Assembly: GCA_030533445.1 (NCBI GenBank)
Contig: CM060068.1
Span: 33,788,010-33,852,009, forward strand
Source: Cyprinodon diabolis
Lineage: Eukaryota > Chordata > Actinopteri > Cyprinodontiformes > Cyprinodontidae
Direction of reading: 5' to 3'
DNA: 64,000 nucleotides
Shown here: positions 1-11,088 of the stretch, in pieces
Position numbering within the stretch: the first letter of the stretch is position 1
Layout: every line of letters starts with the position of its first letter
The notes under the pieces: generated by a model
Seen by the model: only the letters and a program-made list of their open reading frames with translations
The model's database searches: none
Told to the model about the DNA's origin: nothing
Made by a program: the position numbers and the translations under genes

Positions 1-2447
1 TGACCCCTGATTTAAAGCATAGACTAAAGGGGTAGAACTCAAAAGTCCATCACACATTTCCAATTTTTGATGATAAAAAATTCTGATAACCTTGTTTTAT
101 TTTCTTTACATTTATGTGCTTGTTTGTGTTTGTGTTACCTACATAAAATTTAACTACAGATAAATACAAATGTGTGAATATAACTATAAATATTAAGGAG
201 CATTAGGAATAAAAGCATTTTATTACACTAAACCATATTGAATGTAATCACGAAACACAAAGAGACCTAGTGAGGTATTTAACAGAAATCTAAGTATACA
301 GAATTACAAGAATATCATAACAATAAACAAAATAAAGGCATGAACTAAACTGGCTACACTAAGGGAAATAAAATAAGCCAAAAACAGGATTTCGACCATT
401 TAGACTGATCTTAGACTTAGAAAACGTTTATACATACAGAGTGTATACAAAACGAACATTTCCATTTCCATTTCATAAAGTGCAGCAGTGATCAAATGTT
501 AACAGTGTGGGAGAAGAGACATAGTGCAAAATGCATTAATATTGAGTTCCAGAGCATTAAATATATTTTTTGAAAATATGCAGTGTTTTGGTTTTGTATT
601 ATCAGTGTGATGCAGAGACTTTGTCATGATTTACAGTTTTCTCAACAGTTCCGCTGTCTGATGGCAGTGCAGAAGAAGCTGTTGCAGAATCTGCATTGAA
701 TGTGCTTCTAAACATGCACCAGTAGGGATGGCAAGAAGTAGCAGGTTCACAACTGATCACAAGGTTTTAGGTTTCAGTCCCCACCTCCTCCTCTACATAT
801 GCTGAAAAGTCCATTAGCAGGTCGTGCTAATAGTTAGTGTATGTCAGTGGGTCAAAGTGCCAGAGTTTAAACGACTGTTTCGATTTCAACTTTGACATGT
901 TAGCATAATCAGAAATACGCAGACATTTATTCTAAAACTGTGGTAAATAAAAAACACTCATCCTGACAAAGCAATAAAGAGAGAATAAAGGGGAGATAGA
1001 AAGTAAACAGTCGACTCTCATCCTGTCACTATGGTTACAGAGAGCCTTACTGTCATCCCAGTTAATATGTTACACAGACCTGACTGCTGTATGTACAGGG
1101 TCATAAAGTCATTTTGATACAGACGTTTGTGGACTGATATTTTGTGCAGATCAAAACATTAAAAAAACCTACGTTTGGTGGATAAATATACTGTTTGTTG
1201 AAATTTGAAAGAAAAGTTTTTTCAGACATATTTTTTAACAATTCTTTACAAATTGGTCATAAGGGACCAATACTCATCTATCACTCGTGAAGACGATCAA
1301 GTTTACAAAAAAAGTCAAGTTTTTATAGACAAAAGAACTGGTTTCCATTTCAATTGATCAGCCAAATCAGTTTATTAGAATAGAAAAAAACAAACATACA
1401 TACAAATATTTATCACCTTCCTGGGATCTCAACATCCTAAGGAGGCCCAATTGAAGATGTTTTCATCAAGTGCTTAAAATAACTAAGAATACTGAATAAA
1501 CACAATTTAAAAAACCTCAACATTCAGCCTACAGCCTAGCAGAACTACATAATGATAATAATGCAACTTCACTGAAAATATGTCCCTCTGCATTTAACCC
1601 TACTCAGGCTGTGGCGGATTGTCTCTCGACTGCCCCCAGGGAGCATCCTGAGGTTAAGGGTCTTAGTCAGGGACCAAGAGAGGTGGTCTATCATTCAAAT
1701 TGGGAATCCCTACAGGATGCAAACATCCTGCTCCCTCACCACAAGGCGTCTACTTCTCAATAAGATGAGGAATCTGATCAAATGGAGTAATAAACTTGGG
1801 GGAAAAAATCTGAATACATGGAAAGTTTCAACTCTTTTCTTGGCCATTTATTGAACATACTTCTAATCATGCCTTAAGGGCATTGAAGCTCTGATTAGCT
1901 GATGCTAGTGGGTATTAATTAGAGATACAATCAGTCATATACAGCACTTGGCTGAGTACCATGAAAAGGACAACTTACTTTCTGAACTTTGTTTGTAAAA
2001 CACAATATATAAAGAACATGTCAATATTATTAGTGTCTTCATTATTTTAAAATAAATGACAGGTTACCACTGTGCTTGAATATCAGCTTCTATGAAGAAT
2101 ACCATAACAGGATACATGATACATTTGCACCTCAAGGTATTTTAATAGCATTTTATTAATATTGACATTTCTCTTCATTTCAGTTGAGAAATTAGGCTAA
2201 AAATGAGAATGAGATTACATATTGCATTCCTTTTGCACTCATAAATATTTCAACAACATTTTAAGATTTATGTAAATTTATTACATAACAAATTCCCATG
2301 TACATATTTTAAAATTATTTTAACACAAACCTAATGGATAAAACTTACATGATTTATATATGTTTGTATAACAAAGCACATTATTTAAAATACATGATGA
2401 TGAGGTTATGTATCTAGTGTTAACAAAAAATCCTTACTCAAAAGGTT
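1..2447. other. AT-rich cerkl intron or flank, no gene seen
   Basis: No exon could be recognised on either strand. The third cerkl coding exon ends at 9313 with a good donor and no later cerkl exon is visible to its left, so this stretch is most simply the left part of a long cerkl intron. The only recognisable content is an eroded SINE-like repeat near 1590-1765. Confidence 0.5.
1590..1765 (-). repeat. eroded tRNA-derived SINE
   Basis: Read on the minus strand, this begins with a degenerate A-box-like stretch (around 1740-1765), followed by a damaged B box and then a body that resembles a dispersed repeat common in fish genomes. The B-box consensus is no longer intact. The call rests on recognition of the repeat body rather than on measured identity. 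Confidence 0.45.
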
Positions 2448-2540
2448 GTATTTATTTCAAATACATAAAGTTTATTGTTTGAATTGCATAAATCACTACA
2501 CAATTCAAACAAATAAACTTTATGTATTTGAAATAAATAC
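2448..2540. repeat. near-perfect inverted repeat, 38/39-bp arms
   Basis: The left arm 2448-2485 is the reverse complement of the right arm 2502-2540 apart from one extra A in the right arm. The spacer is 16 nt. The arms are AT-rich and could form a long hairpin in RNA or a cruciform in DNA. It lies about 100 bp left of the MITE at 2639. It could be a fold-back MITE or a chance inverted duplication. Confidence 0.8.
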
Positions 2541-2638
2541 ACTTTTTTAATTCTAATTACATAAACCTGACTTGTATGTATTTTATGTAAATAAGCTGTA
2601 TTAAATTAACTAATATGCATAATGTAAGGTTTATTTAA

Positions 2639-3908
2639 AGGCACACTATGCAACATTTTTCAGTTAATTAATGTGTTCCATAACGTTTTGGATGATTAAA
2701 TTAGTCATTTCAGCTTAAACAAAGGTATTCTCGGCCGCCCTGGAGGTCTGTGGGGGAAATACCGCACTTGCAATTGCAGGAGCACCGACCCGCACCCACA
2801 GGCTCAGAAGTCTCGCGAGAGTCGGTCTTGTTTTATGGCGAGAACTGCTACACGCCCCCAGTTAAAAGCATGCTCGTTGCTAGCACAGTGGCGATCTTTG
2901 TGCAGCGCTGCTTTCACGCCGGACGCAGCAAAAGCAGCAAAATCGCGTCTGCTGCTTCATTTTTACTGCTTGTACCAGTTAGTTCTGACGCGTGTCTGAA
3001 GCAGCTTCGCTGCTCTGGCTGCGCGGTGCAAAAGTGTGTCTGACGCGCGTTGGGCGGAGCTTCACTATCCTTTCTCTGCCTTGCAGCTATATTTGCTGTG
3101 ATCAGTGGGAATAAAGTAGTTTTAATATGTTTTTAAGTGAGAAAATACACCTGAAAACATAATCAGTGCAGTCAGTTCATTCAGATTATAATCCTGCCTT
3201 CCAATATTTTTTCTGTGGGAGCCGCTCAGACCCCCACATACCAGCGGTGCACCGACAGTAGGAATCCCTTCATCAGCAGTCTCTGGCCGGGTCGCCTCCT
3301 CGCGGTTCACCGCGGCAGCTCGTAGGTGTTTTTCATCTAAATAATCCAAACTGCAGGCAGCAGGATAATAAAAGCCAACATATTCTGCCGGCAGATTTCT
3401 GCATTTTAAGTTAATTTAGGCGTCAATAACCTGGAGTGATCATAGCGCTCTGATCATCAGCGCTGTGTCTCTCTCCCTGCCAGCTCCCAGATCAGCTTCT
3501 CTGATTGGTTGACGCGGCGCGTCGAGCAGCAAAAATTCAATTTTTCCATCTCGAGCAGCAGCGCGTTTGCGGTCAGATGCTTAAACGCGCCCGACGTGCT
3601 GCTTCAGCTGCTCAGACGCGCTGCGCCTGCTGCTCAAAACGCCCGCGGGACCTTTTGCTGCGCCTTGACGCGCGTCAACCATTGACTTTGCATGTAAACT
3701 CGCTGCTTCTGTCGCGCCAGCTGCGTCCAGTGTGAACGCAGCATTAGTCATTCGTTGCGTTCGCCTGTCTGCTAAGCTCAAAACAACCGCGCCTGGCTTG
3801 ACGGAGAAACCAGGGGAACAGCTGAGCATATTTACGACAGTGCACTTTTACTTTCGCCCTCTGGGGGGAGCCTCGCTGGAAAATCAACACCGGTTGCATA
3901 GTGTACCT
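2639..3908. mobile_element. non-autonomous piggyBac-like element (MITE) with TTAA duplication
   Basis: The ends form a 16-bp terminal inverted repeat: AGGCACACTATGCAAC at 2639-2654 and its reverse complement, with one change, at 3893-3908. Both ends abut TTAA (2635-2638 and 3909-3912), which is the target duplication of the piggyBac superfamily. There is no transposase open reading frame. About 836 bp of the interior is a second, nested element, so the original was roughly 430 bp. Superfamily assignment rests only on TTAA plus the inverted repeat. Confidence 0.75.
2907..3742. mobile_element. GC-rich nested MITE inside the piggyBac-like element
   Basis: The 23-bp ends at 2907-2929 and 3720-3742 are inverted copies with three mismatches. 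The outermost part of the right end reads CAGTGTGAACGCAGC. The interior is rich in GCAGC and GACGCG words in both orientations, unlike the AT-rich surroundings, so long subterminal repeats are likely. No coding capacity and no clear target duplication were found, so the superfamily is left open. Confidence 0.6.
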
Positions 3909-3912
3909 TTAA

Positions 3913-5320
3913 CAGTTTTGTGTTACAATTGTCTAAAAAAAAGTTATTCGAATTGCATTATGTTACAAAATTACATAAATATTAGAATGGGGTGAAATAT
4001 TTCTGTGAGAGAACCTGACATGGTTTGAAAATATATTTCTCAGAGTGTAGCTGCCGAGAAATTTCAAACAAAGAAATTTCTGTAGACTGTAAGACTGTTC
4101 AGCTGTTAAACAAGTGCAGTCAATTATTCTGTCGTCTGACCGCGTGTATTGAAACTGTTTCTATACAGCATAAATACTTACCTTTTGTAGCTCTGACTGC
4201 CTTTCAGTTTCTGTGCAGCTGTCTCACAAAGAAAACGGCACAGAATAACCCTCTGGAAACAAGGTGCTCTCTGCTCACCATTGTGCAGCTTAATGTTCGG
4301 ACCTAGAGGTTAAGAAGTGGCAATGGAGTCTGCAGCGGCGAGGCTGCCCACTCTGCGACACCGAGATTCATACAACAATAGGCTTTTCATACTGACCTCT
4401 GGCTGGAAAATAGGCTTAATGTCCGCAGAGCAGCAGAGCGACTGACTGTGTTTACCTTTCACATCCCAACACATAAAGAAATAGACTCCTAAACTGTGGT
4501 GTTTAAAGTCACAAAGGCCAACACAGTTTGATCTGCAGTGTGACCACTCGAGCTGACACTCGACCTGCGAGCCATTCATGCGGGGAAGTGTGAGGCCCAC
4601 GATGCAGCCTTGAAGAAGTTGTGACTTTGCTGCAGGGCCTCTGGGCTAATCTGGTATGATGGACAGACAGAAACACAGTCAGACAGGTGACCAGCGATAA
4701 CGTGTCAGACTGATGCCATGGTGAGAGAGCAATGTTAGCGCAAGTGTCAACTTTGACCTCCTCATTTAATGATTGCTTGTAATGTCTCTGTTCGGCCAGA
4801 GACGCAAAAGCAGAAAAGAGCTGAAATGTAAAGATTGTTCATGCAGCTTGCATCCAGACACACAGCACTTCAACTTTTCTATTGTGTGTTAACAGTCAGC
4901 CAGGCACTGCCCACTATCGTGCACCTGGGTAATCAGCGCATGGGAAACTCAGACTACGGTAGCATCCAGGACTTCTCTTAAAAAGCTCCTGACAAGCAGA
5001 TGGCTACTGCTGGTGCTGCTGAAGAAACTGCCTGATTTACTTATAGATTAGCTGGTATACTTTTAAGTTGGGGTTTCAAGGAACAAGTGTTTGAACAGAA
5101 AATGTTCTGTACAGCCCTTTTAGTCGGCATGCCCGCATATCAATCAAAACCCCATGCACAATGTTTATGTGTGGATCTATTGTAAAGTTCTAGCTCTTTA
5201 GGGAGAAGTTCAGGTGATCAGTTCTTAACCTGAAGCTCAGTTGCACTTATTTTATAATGATAATGTGTTAAAGCACTCTATCTTTAATGGCTCCAAAAAA
5301 AACAAACTGAATGTTGCATG
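3913..5320. other. cerkl intron, nothing recognised
   Basis: Unique-looking sequence. A strong donor-like GTAAGT lies on the minus strand at 4181-4176 but the upstream acceptor is weak and the putative exon is not similar to cerkl, so no exon is called. Confidence 0.4.
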
Positions 5321-5328
5321 ACCTTAAA

Positions 5329-6272
5329 TAGGGCTGGGCGATATAGAAAAAAAGCTTATCGATAAAAAAAAAAATGCATATTGATCGATATCGATAATTA
5401 TTGAAAAGATTTGAAACCATATTTTATGTGAAGCTCTTCCTGGACTTTTTATGATATTGCTAAATGATTTAATTTTAATAAAGAACACAAACACAGACTT
5501 CCAATTAAATATTTATTTAACCAACTTTTTTAACCATAACAGAATTGTTTTTAAGAAAACTAACTTAAAAGACCTGAGTTATGTTATTAAATACTGACAA
5601 AGAATAAACTAAAGTGACCAAAATAAATATAACAAATAAACCTGGTTCAGCTTAGTTTCCTGCTTTAACCTGAGTTATTACTTTGAAGTTTCTGGCCCCT
5701 CAGCATTTTTCTCTCAATTGTTAGAACTACGTGGGAAACTGCCCAGAACTGAATATATATATATATATTTTCCCGAAATTCCCGAAGATTCCTCGGAGGA
5801 GAGTCGCGGCGGGGCCTACACAGCTCGTACTCCTGTGGGTGTGAGCAGCTGAGATGATAAAAAAAAAAAAAGTTGGTTGTGTTATCAGACTTCGTTTTCA
5901 CTGGTTCCCGACACATTTTACAGATGACTGTGGTTTGTTTTTTGTCCGACTTGCCATGACCGAAATACTGCCAAACTGGCGAACTACAAAAACCCTTCTT
6001 TGGAACAATTTCCTCCGCCTCTCCTGCTGCGACATCTTCATGTGCTCTGTGTTGTGGTTTGAGAGGGCGGCGCTTGACGACGGCGTGCCTGGGTCCGCGA
6101 TTGTGACTGGTTGGGAGGAAGTAGTGACTAGCATAAACCTACATGATAGGCTACAATGAGAAGGAAGGAAAACTGCGTTTCTTTATCGAACTTTTATCGA
6201 GCCTATTTTTTTCTATTGCGCCACACGTCTATCGATCGATGTATATCGTTATTGAATTATCGCCCAGCCCTA
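5329..6272. mobile_element. non-autonomous hAT-like transposon with perfect 8-bp TSD
   Basis: The left end begins TAGGGCTGGGCGATA at 5329 and the right end is its inverse, finishing at 6272. The flanking 8-mers are identical: ACCTTAAA at 5321-5328 and at 6273-6280. An 8-bp duplication with this kind of end is characteristic of hAT elements. The subterminal regions are rich in ATCGAT words in both orientations. No intact transposase is present in the 944 bp. Confidence 0.88.
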
Positions 6273-6549
6273 ACCTTAAACGAACCCTTAATCCTCACAA
6301 CTGCTCAATGGGGCTGATTCATAATAATTCTGCAAACAGAAGTGGGAAAAATGTCCCCATAATGATAAAAAGTAACCGATAACTAGGACTGACACATTAA
6401 ACGTTATTAATCGATTATTGAAATAATCATCAACTAATTTAGAAATCGATTAATCATTAACTGGAGTATAAAGAATCTAAAATGTGTCTTTAGCTGACAC
6501 AGCAACCCACTTAGAGCAGTAAACCAAATTGTGAAAAGAAATGTGTAAA

Positions 6550-6765
6550 CATCCATCCATCCATTTTCTTCCAATTATCCTGGGCCGGGTCGCAGAGGGA
6601 GCAGTCTAAGCAAAGATGCCCAAACTTTCCGATCCCCACACACTTCCTCGAGGTGCTGGTGACACCAGGCCAGCTCACAGACATAGTCCCTCCAGCATGT
6701 CCACGAGGCTTCCTCCCAAAGGGACATGCCTGGAACACCTTCCGAGGGAGGCGACCAGGTAAACA
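6550..6765. repeat. LINE-derived fragment with CCAT tail
   Basis: It starts with three CCAT repeats and continues into a sequence resembling a very common fish non-LTR retrotransposon 3' region (words such as GGGCCGGGTCGCAGAGG and ACATAGTCCCTCCAGC). Open reading frames across it are not coding in any recognisable way. The clade (L2 or relative) is not certain. Confidence 0.6.
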
Positions 6766-6784
6766 TTTCCCTTTAAAATCTTTT

Positions 6785-6980
6785 ACGTCTGGGCGTGCAG
6801 GTGTCGCAGTGTTTAGTGTGCACGACCCATGTACAGAGGCCGCAGTCCTCGATGAAGCCAACCCAGGTTTGAATCCCACCTGAGGTCCTTTGTCGCATGT
6901 CTCTCCCCCTCTCTCATACCCTCTTTCCTGTCAGCCTACTGTAGAAAAATAGAGCCACTAGTGCCGCAAAATCTCAAAAT
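6785..6980 (+). repeat. tRNA-derived SINE
   Basis: An A-box-like stretch near 6798-6816 is followed by a B box GGTTTGAATCC at 6866-6876 and then a pyrimidine-rich body with CCCCCTCTCTC, the layout of a tRNA-derived SINE. It is not a functional tRNA gene because the segment between the boxes is too long to fold as a tRNA and the acceptor stem is absent. Confidence 0.6.
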
Positions 6981-7773
6981 ATAAATAAAATCTTTTACGT
7001 CTGTCAATATGCTCTGTCACGGACCCCTCAAGTGGTAAAGCTTTATTTTCACTTGGTTTAATTTTGTAAAACGTCCTCTTTAGGGAACCTTTTGTTGTCC
7101 GATTGTTAATCAATTAATCAAAAAATAATTGACGGATTAATCAATTTGCAAACTAATCGTTACGTGCAGCCCTACCAATGGCCAATTATCACAAGTGCTT
7201 GATGACAGCTGTGGCTATAAAGGAAGTTAAACCAGTAATATGATTTAGCAGTAGCTAACTTTATATAAGGAGTTTGATATCGATAGCTTCTCTTCCTTAT
7301 TGTTTGATAATCTGAAATATAAGAGCAACTTTTCAACATTACTGCAAATAGCATAGCACACCTTTGACCTTTTAAGTTTTTATTTTACAAAGTTCAGGTG
7401 TCTTAGCAACTTACATAATTATCATAAACTATCAGCACATGCACAGTCAATAAACTCTACACAACCCTTAGTTTGTCATGCAGGCACCGAGACACAGATG
7501 TATGAGTGAAGGGGAGAGTTTATATTTAATCCCAGCAGTTTAACAACCTATTTCAAACCTCATGTACTGCTACCTTTCAAGCAGACATGTTTTTTAGCTA
7601 ATCTTTTCTGCAGACATTACTCAAGTGCTGACAGCATGATCATTACTGCAGCTGAATGTCTATGTGTGTAATTGTGTGTCTTTGTACTTCTGGATTATCA
7701 GATTAACTCTTCTGTCTGATGTAACTCTGAGTCACCACATGAAGTGAACGTGAACAGTCTTGATAGAAATAAT

Positions 7774-8284
7774 TAGGGGAGTCTCGATACAACTTTATCA
7801 TTTCATATTCGATAGCGACATTGCAGCTTTGAGTGTTGATCGTTACCGATATTGACCTAATACGGGTCAATGAATCATCCAGTATGAATCATAAATACTT
7901 TATGATTTATTCTGCAGTGTGGAATGACAGAAAAGGCTTGACCAAGTGATATTTTTCAAACAAAGAACGATACTTGAAACCATCAGGTATGAGAACAACT
8001 GATGCTTTTCTTATTCACCAAAGAGTTGCATAAACTTTAAACAAAAATGGATAGAAACAAAGTATTTCTATGAGTATTCTAATATCTGAGATATTAAAGG
8101 GTTTTAGAGGCGGTATATATTCCGCCATTTATTTTATTGTGGTATCTGACCATCCATCTCCATCCATCTTCTACCAGGGTCGCGGTTGGGCCAATGCCTG
8201 GGTACACCCTCCACAGGTCGCCAGTTTGTCGCAGGGAATGATATCAGACAAATATCTGATTAATATCAGATCGGTACGCCCCTA
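7774..8284. mobile_element. eroded hAT-like MITE
   Basis: The left end TAGGGGAGTCTCGATAC and the right end (minus strand TAGGGGCGTACCGATC) form an imperfect inverted repeat. The flanking 8-mers GAAATAAT (7766-7773) and GAGATACT (8285-8292) agree at six of eight positions, consistent with an old target duplication. A short LINE piece at about 8148-8238 lies inside. No transposase is present. Confidence 0.6.
8148..8238. repeat. short LINE-like fragment
   Basis: CATCCATC words followed by GGTCGCGGT and ACAGGTCGCCAG are typical of the terminal part of an L2-like repeat seen widely in fish. It is nested in the hAT-like MITE at 7774-8284. Confidence 0.5.
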
Positions 8285-8292
8285 GAGATACT

Positions 8293-9312
8293 GCAACATT
8301 AATAAAGATGCAACGTTAGGCTCAGCAGCTGTTTGTCTATTTTATTTCAACTCTGATATTACTAATAACAGCTGATACAGTATCTGAGAAACCTTCCAAA
8401 AGACAAATGTAAGACCCTTGAATGTTTTCCTTGAACACCATTAAATCTGACTATGACGCCTGATTATTTGATGCAATTACAGCACAAATTTTAAATGAGT
8501 TTTGCTTCATTTTATTTTGGACAAATTGTCTTGTTTGAGCAAACAAGGATTTTATAAAGCCATCTTAGCAATTTCAATTTAAGTCAGTTATTTTTGTATC
8601 CATTCATACATCATATTCTTTTAAATAGTCAGATTTCCAAAGTGATGCGTTATACTGTATTTACATGTACATGTTGTCCATGATGGAGATGAATTTATTT
8701 TTAGATATTTCTGTAGTAGTCACACTGTCAGTGATTTAAAGATGAATGCAGGGATGAATTGATAAAGGGAAGGACTGGAAGGTGGAAGTGGATAAATGGA
8801 TGGCTACAGATTTTAGCAGATAAAAATACAAATATTTGTATTTGTGAAGTGCTTTTATATTCCAAACATCTTCAGACTTTTAGGGGAAATCATGTTAATG
8901 ATTCTTTGACTGGGAAGAAACCTGTTTGCTAACCAGAATAAGTATATAACCTAATTCAGCGTTAAAACTGATAAAAACAGATATGAACGAAGATTAAATA
9001 TTGATGCATTACATCATATCTAAAGGAGAAGGAGATTGAGTTCTTACCAGCTGCATCACTCAGCAGAATGTTTATAATCATCTTACAAAGAGGCAATTAC
9101 AGATGCACTGAGTCATGTTTCCATTGCTTATGTTTCTTATGTAAGGAAGGCAATCCAGCTATTAGCTTGGACTGTCTGCAAATCTATCAGTTTTTTTTTT
9201 TTTTTGTAAAAGCGACCTAAAACGATTTTTTCAAAACCGTAACAAAAAAAACATGGAAATCACTGCCTCAGAATTGGCTAAAGGTTTTCAAACTGATCAG
9301 TTTTAATGTTAC
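8293..9312 (-). other. cerkl intron 3 (part), nothing recognised
   Basis: Intronic sequence immediately downstream of the third coding exon's GT donor at 9312-9311. A donor-like GTAAGA near 9052 has no exon of the correct reading frame upstream, so none is called. Confidence 0.5.
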
Positions 9313-9543
9313 CTGATAGCAGTTCTTTCAGAGTGTTGTACCAGGAGTGAGTATGTTCTGCAGAGGCATTGTGGAGGTGCAGTGTGTCCTCCTCCAGCCT
9401 CCTCCCTCTCCTCCTGCAGTGGAAGAGAGCAAGGCCGAGCACGGCTCCCCCCGACTGCTGGGTCGCGGCTCGCCTCCGTTTCACCTTCACGGCGAAAACG
9501 TCCTGCAGTAGCACCGCACCTGCCTCCAGCACGGTCCCATCGC
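9313..9543 (-). CDS. cerkl: cerkl coding exon 3 (PH-like region, partial gene)
   Basis: This 231-nt exon encodes about 77 residues of a ceramide-kinase-like protein. It lies between an AG acceptor (9545-9544, after a pyrimidine tract) and a GT donor (9312-9311), in phase with the upstream exon (split Gly codon at both ends). The peptide contains VKVKRRR, matching the position of the basic nuclear-localisation-type segment of vertebrate CERKL, and ends WYNTLKELLSG, aligning with the end of the family's PH-like N-terminal region. CERKL is known as a retina-expressed protein linked to oxidative-stress protection, without proven ceramide kinase activity. The diacylglycerol-kinase-type catalytic exons are not in the window and should lie to the left. 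The assignment comes from recognised similarity plus synteny with neurod1. Confidence 0.85.
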
Positions 9544-10738
9544 CTGGAGAGAGATGCAATACATGAGCACACATATGGAGCTAGCTCCATACATACACAC
9601 AATGCTCATTTAGACAAAAGCTGTAACAGGTGCATGAGATCTGGACACAGATCTACAGATTAAAAATACTGAAATTTCATCTAACATGTGTTAACTTAGT
9701 TAATGGTTGAAACACTTCTAAGCACAAGATGGAGAGGTTATCATACATCATATAGTAACACTGAGTTAAAAAATGACTAATATTGTATACGTATGTATAA
9801 CACAAATATTTATACACTACTTATTCTAACTCTGACCTTATGCTAGCTGTAGAACGAATGGTCAAACTGCTGCCACTTACATAACATCATCTGTAGAATT
9901 ATTCACTAATCTACTGACTGGCGTATTGTTTAGTCACATCCTCCAATCATCCATCTTAATCAGGATGGGGATCGGAAAGCTGATTGGTCCACGTCATATA
10001 AACCATCTAATTCACTCAGGATCCTGTCAGCAGATTTAATGTTGCACACTGAGTTTCATAACACTCACATTTTATTCATAGTACACATATGATATATCAG
10101 TTTTAGGCAGATTAAGCCTGCTGCTGCTGTCTGCAAAGAACAGCCCTTTGAAACCGATCAATGCATAAATAAACTAGGAAAGTATTGGGAGAGCGCAGAC
10201 CTCCACCAAGTAGCTCATTTCCCCAACATATTGTGACTTCCACCTTAAGTTACAGTATTTCTGAGTTGCTAAAACACTTAAAATCCATTCACAAAACCAA
10301 AGTTACAAGTGTACAAACCACTTTATTGATTGAAGCACACAGTTTGTAGAACTTTAAACTCTTCTCATGTGGTTAGACACAGCTAGCAAATCGGAATCGC
10401 TCTTTGTGCAAAACTGTAAACCGATTGTCATTCCAAAAGCACATGTAGCATTTTGGTGCACTTCAACTCAGAATGGCACAACACAGCCCCAAAAGTGAAA
10501 TACAAGTAACACAAGGTTGTCATCGGTAACACACAAGCACTCAAAATTTAACACACGTGTTTCAAATGTGTTGCACCCAATCAGTAATGGGGATATAAAG
10601 CCATGTCAAATCCAAATGGCATGTGTGATTTTCTCAGAAGTAGAAGTAAACGTGTAAGAGAAGGAAGAGGAGGAGGAGGAGGAAGAGTATAAAGTTCATC
10701 TTATAAAGTTCAAAGAACACACCTAACAAAAATATTAT

Positions 10739-10766
10739 CAGATAGATAGATAGATAGATAGATAGA
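10739..10766. repeat. (GATA)n microsatellite
   Basis: About seven uninterrupted tetranucleotide repeats in cerkl intron 2. Confidence 0.95.
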
Positions 10767-10914
10767 AGTATAATCAACACTTTTTTTCCCCATCTTGCCA
10801 AAAATGATGATGCTGATCTATGCTGACAACAGAGATGGTGTAAACGCACAGGCGCTGGTTTCCTCCAGATGGAGATAAGTTTCCCATCATGACCTCACAA
10901 CCCACTGTGCCAAT

Positions 10915-10937
10915 ACACACACACACACACACACACA
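10915..10937. repeat. (AC)n microsatellite
   Basis: An uninterrupted dinucleotide run of about 11 units in cerkl intron 2. Confidence 0.95.
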
Positions 10938-11044
10938 TACACGCCACAGTGGCAGTCCGGTCTCATGTTGACCGGGCCATGTGGTAACTGTAGGGAGTTT
11001 TGGATCATACTGTGATCACGCACATACACTAAAAAGACACAAAC

Positions 11045-11088
11045 ATGCGTCAGTAACACAAACACATATGTTTGTGTTACTGACGCAT
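11045..11088. repeat. perfect 19-bp inverted repeat with 6-nt loop
   Basis: The arm ATGCGTCAGTAACACAAAC at 11045-11063 is exactly reverse-complemented at 11070-11088, with ACATAT between. A perfect stem in otherwise neutral intron suggests a recent origin or a function. No terminal repeats of a transposon were found around it. Confidence 0.9.

Larger units (their letters stand above)
6384..7174. mobile_element. old hAT-like element containing LINE and SINE pieces
   Basis: The left end starts TAGGACTGACACATTAAACG and the right end, on the minus strand, starts TAGGGCTGCACGTAACG. Both are followed by ATTAATCG-type subterminal words. The flanking 8-mers CCGATAAC and CCAATGGC differ only by three transitions, so they could be a decayed target duplication. 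Two other repeats (6550-6765 and 6785-6980) sit inside it. Confidence 0.6.

Noticed and set aside
4182..4218. Possible 37-nt minus-strand exon with a strong GTAAGT donor
   Set aside because: The peptide does not resemble CERKL and the acceptor is weak. Without transcript data it cannot be supported.
6866..6876. B-box sequence suggesting a tRNA gene
   Set aside because: No cloverleaf can be drawn and the A-to-B spacing is too long. It fits a SINE.
9053..9090. Donor-like GTAAGA with an upstream short open frame on the minus strand
   Set aside because: In the phase required after cerkl exon 3 it contains a stop codon.
9369..9663. Plus-strand open frames opposite cerkl exon 3
   Set aside because: They are shadows of the GC-rich exon on the other strand.
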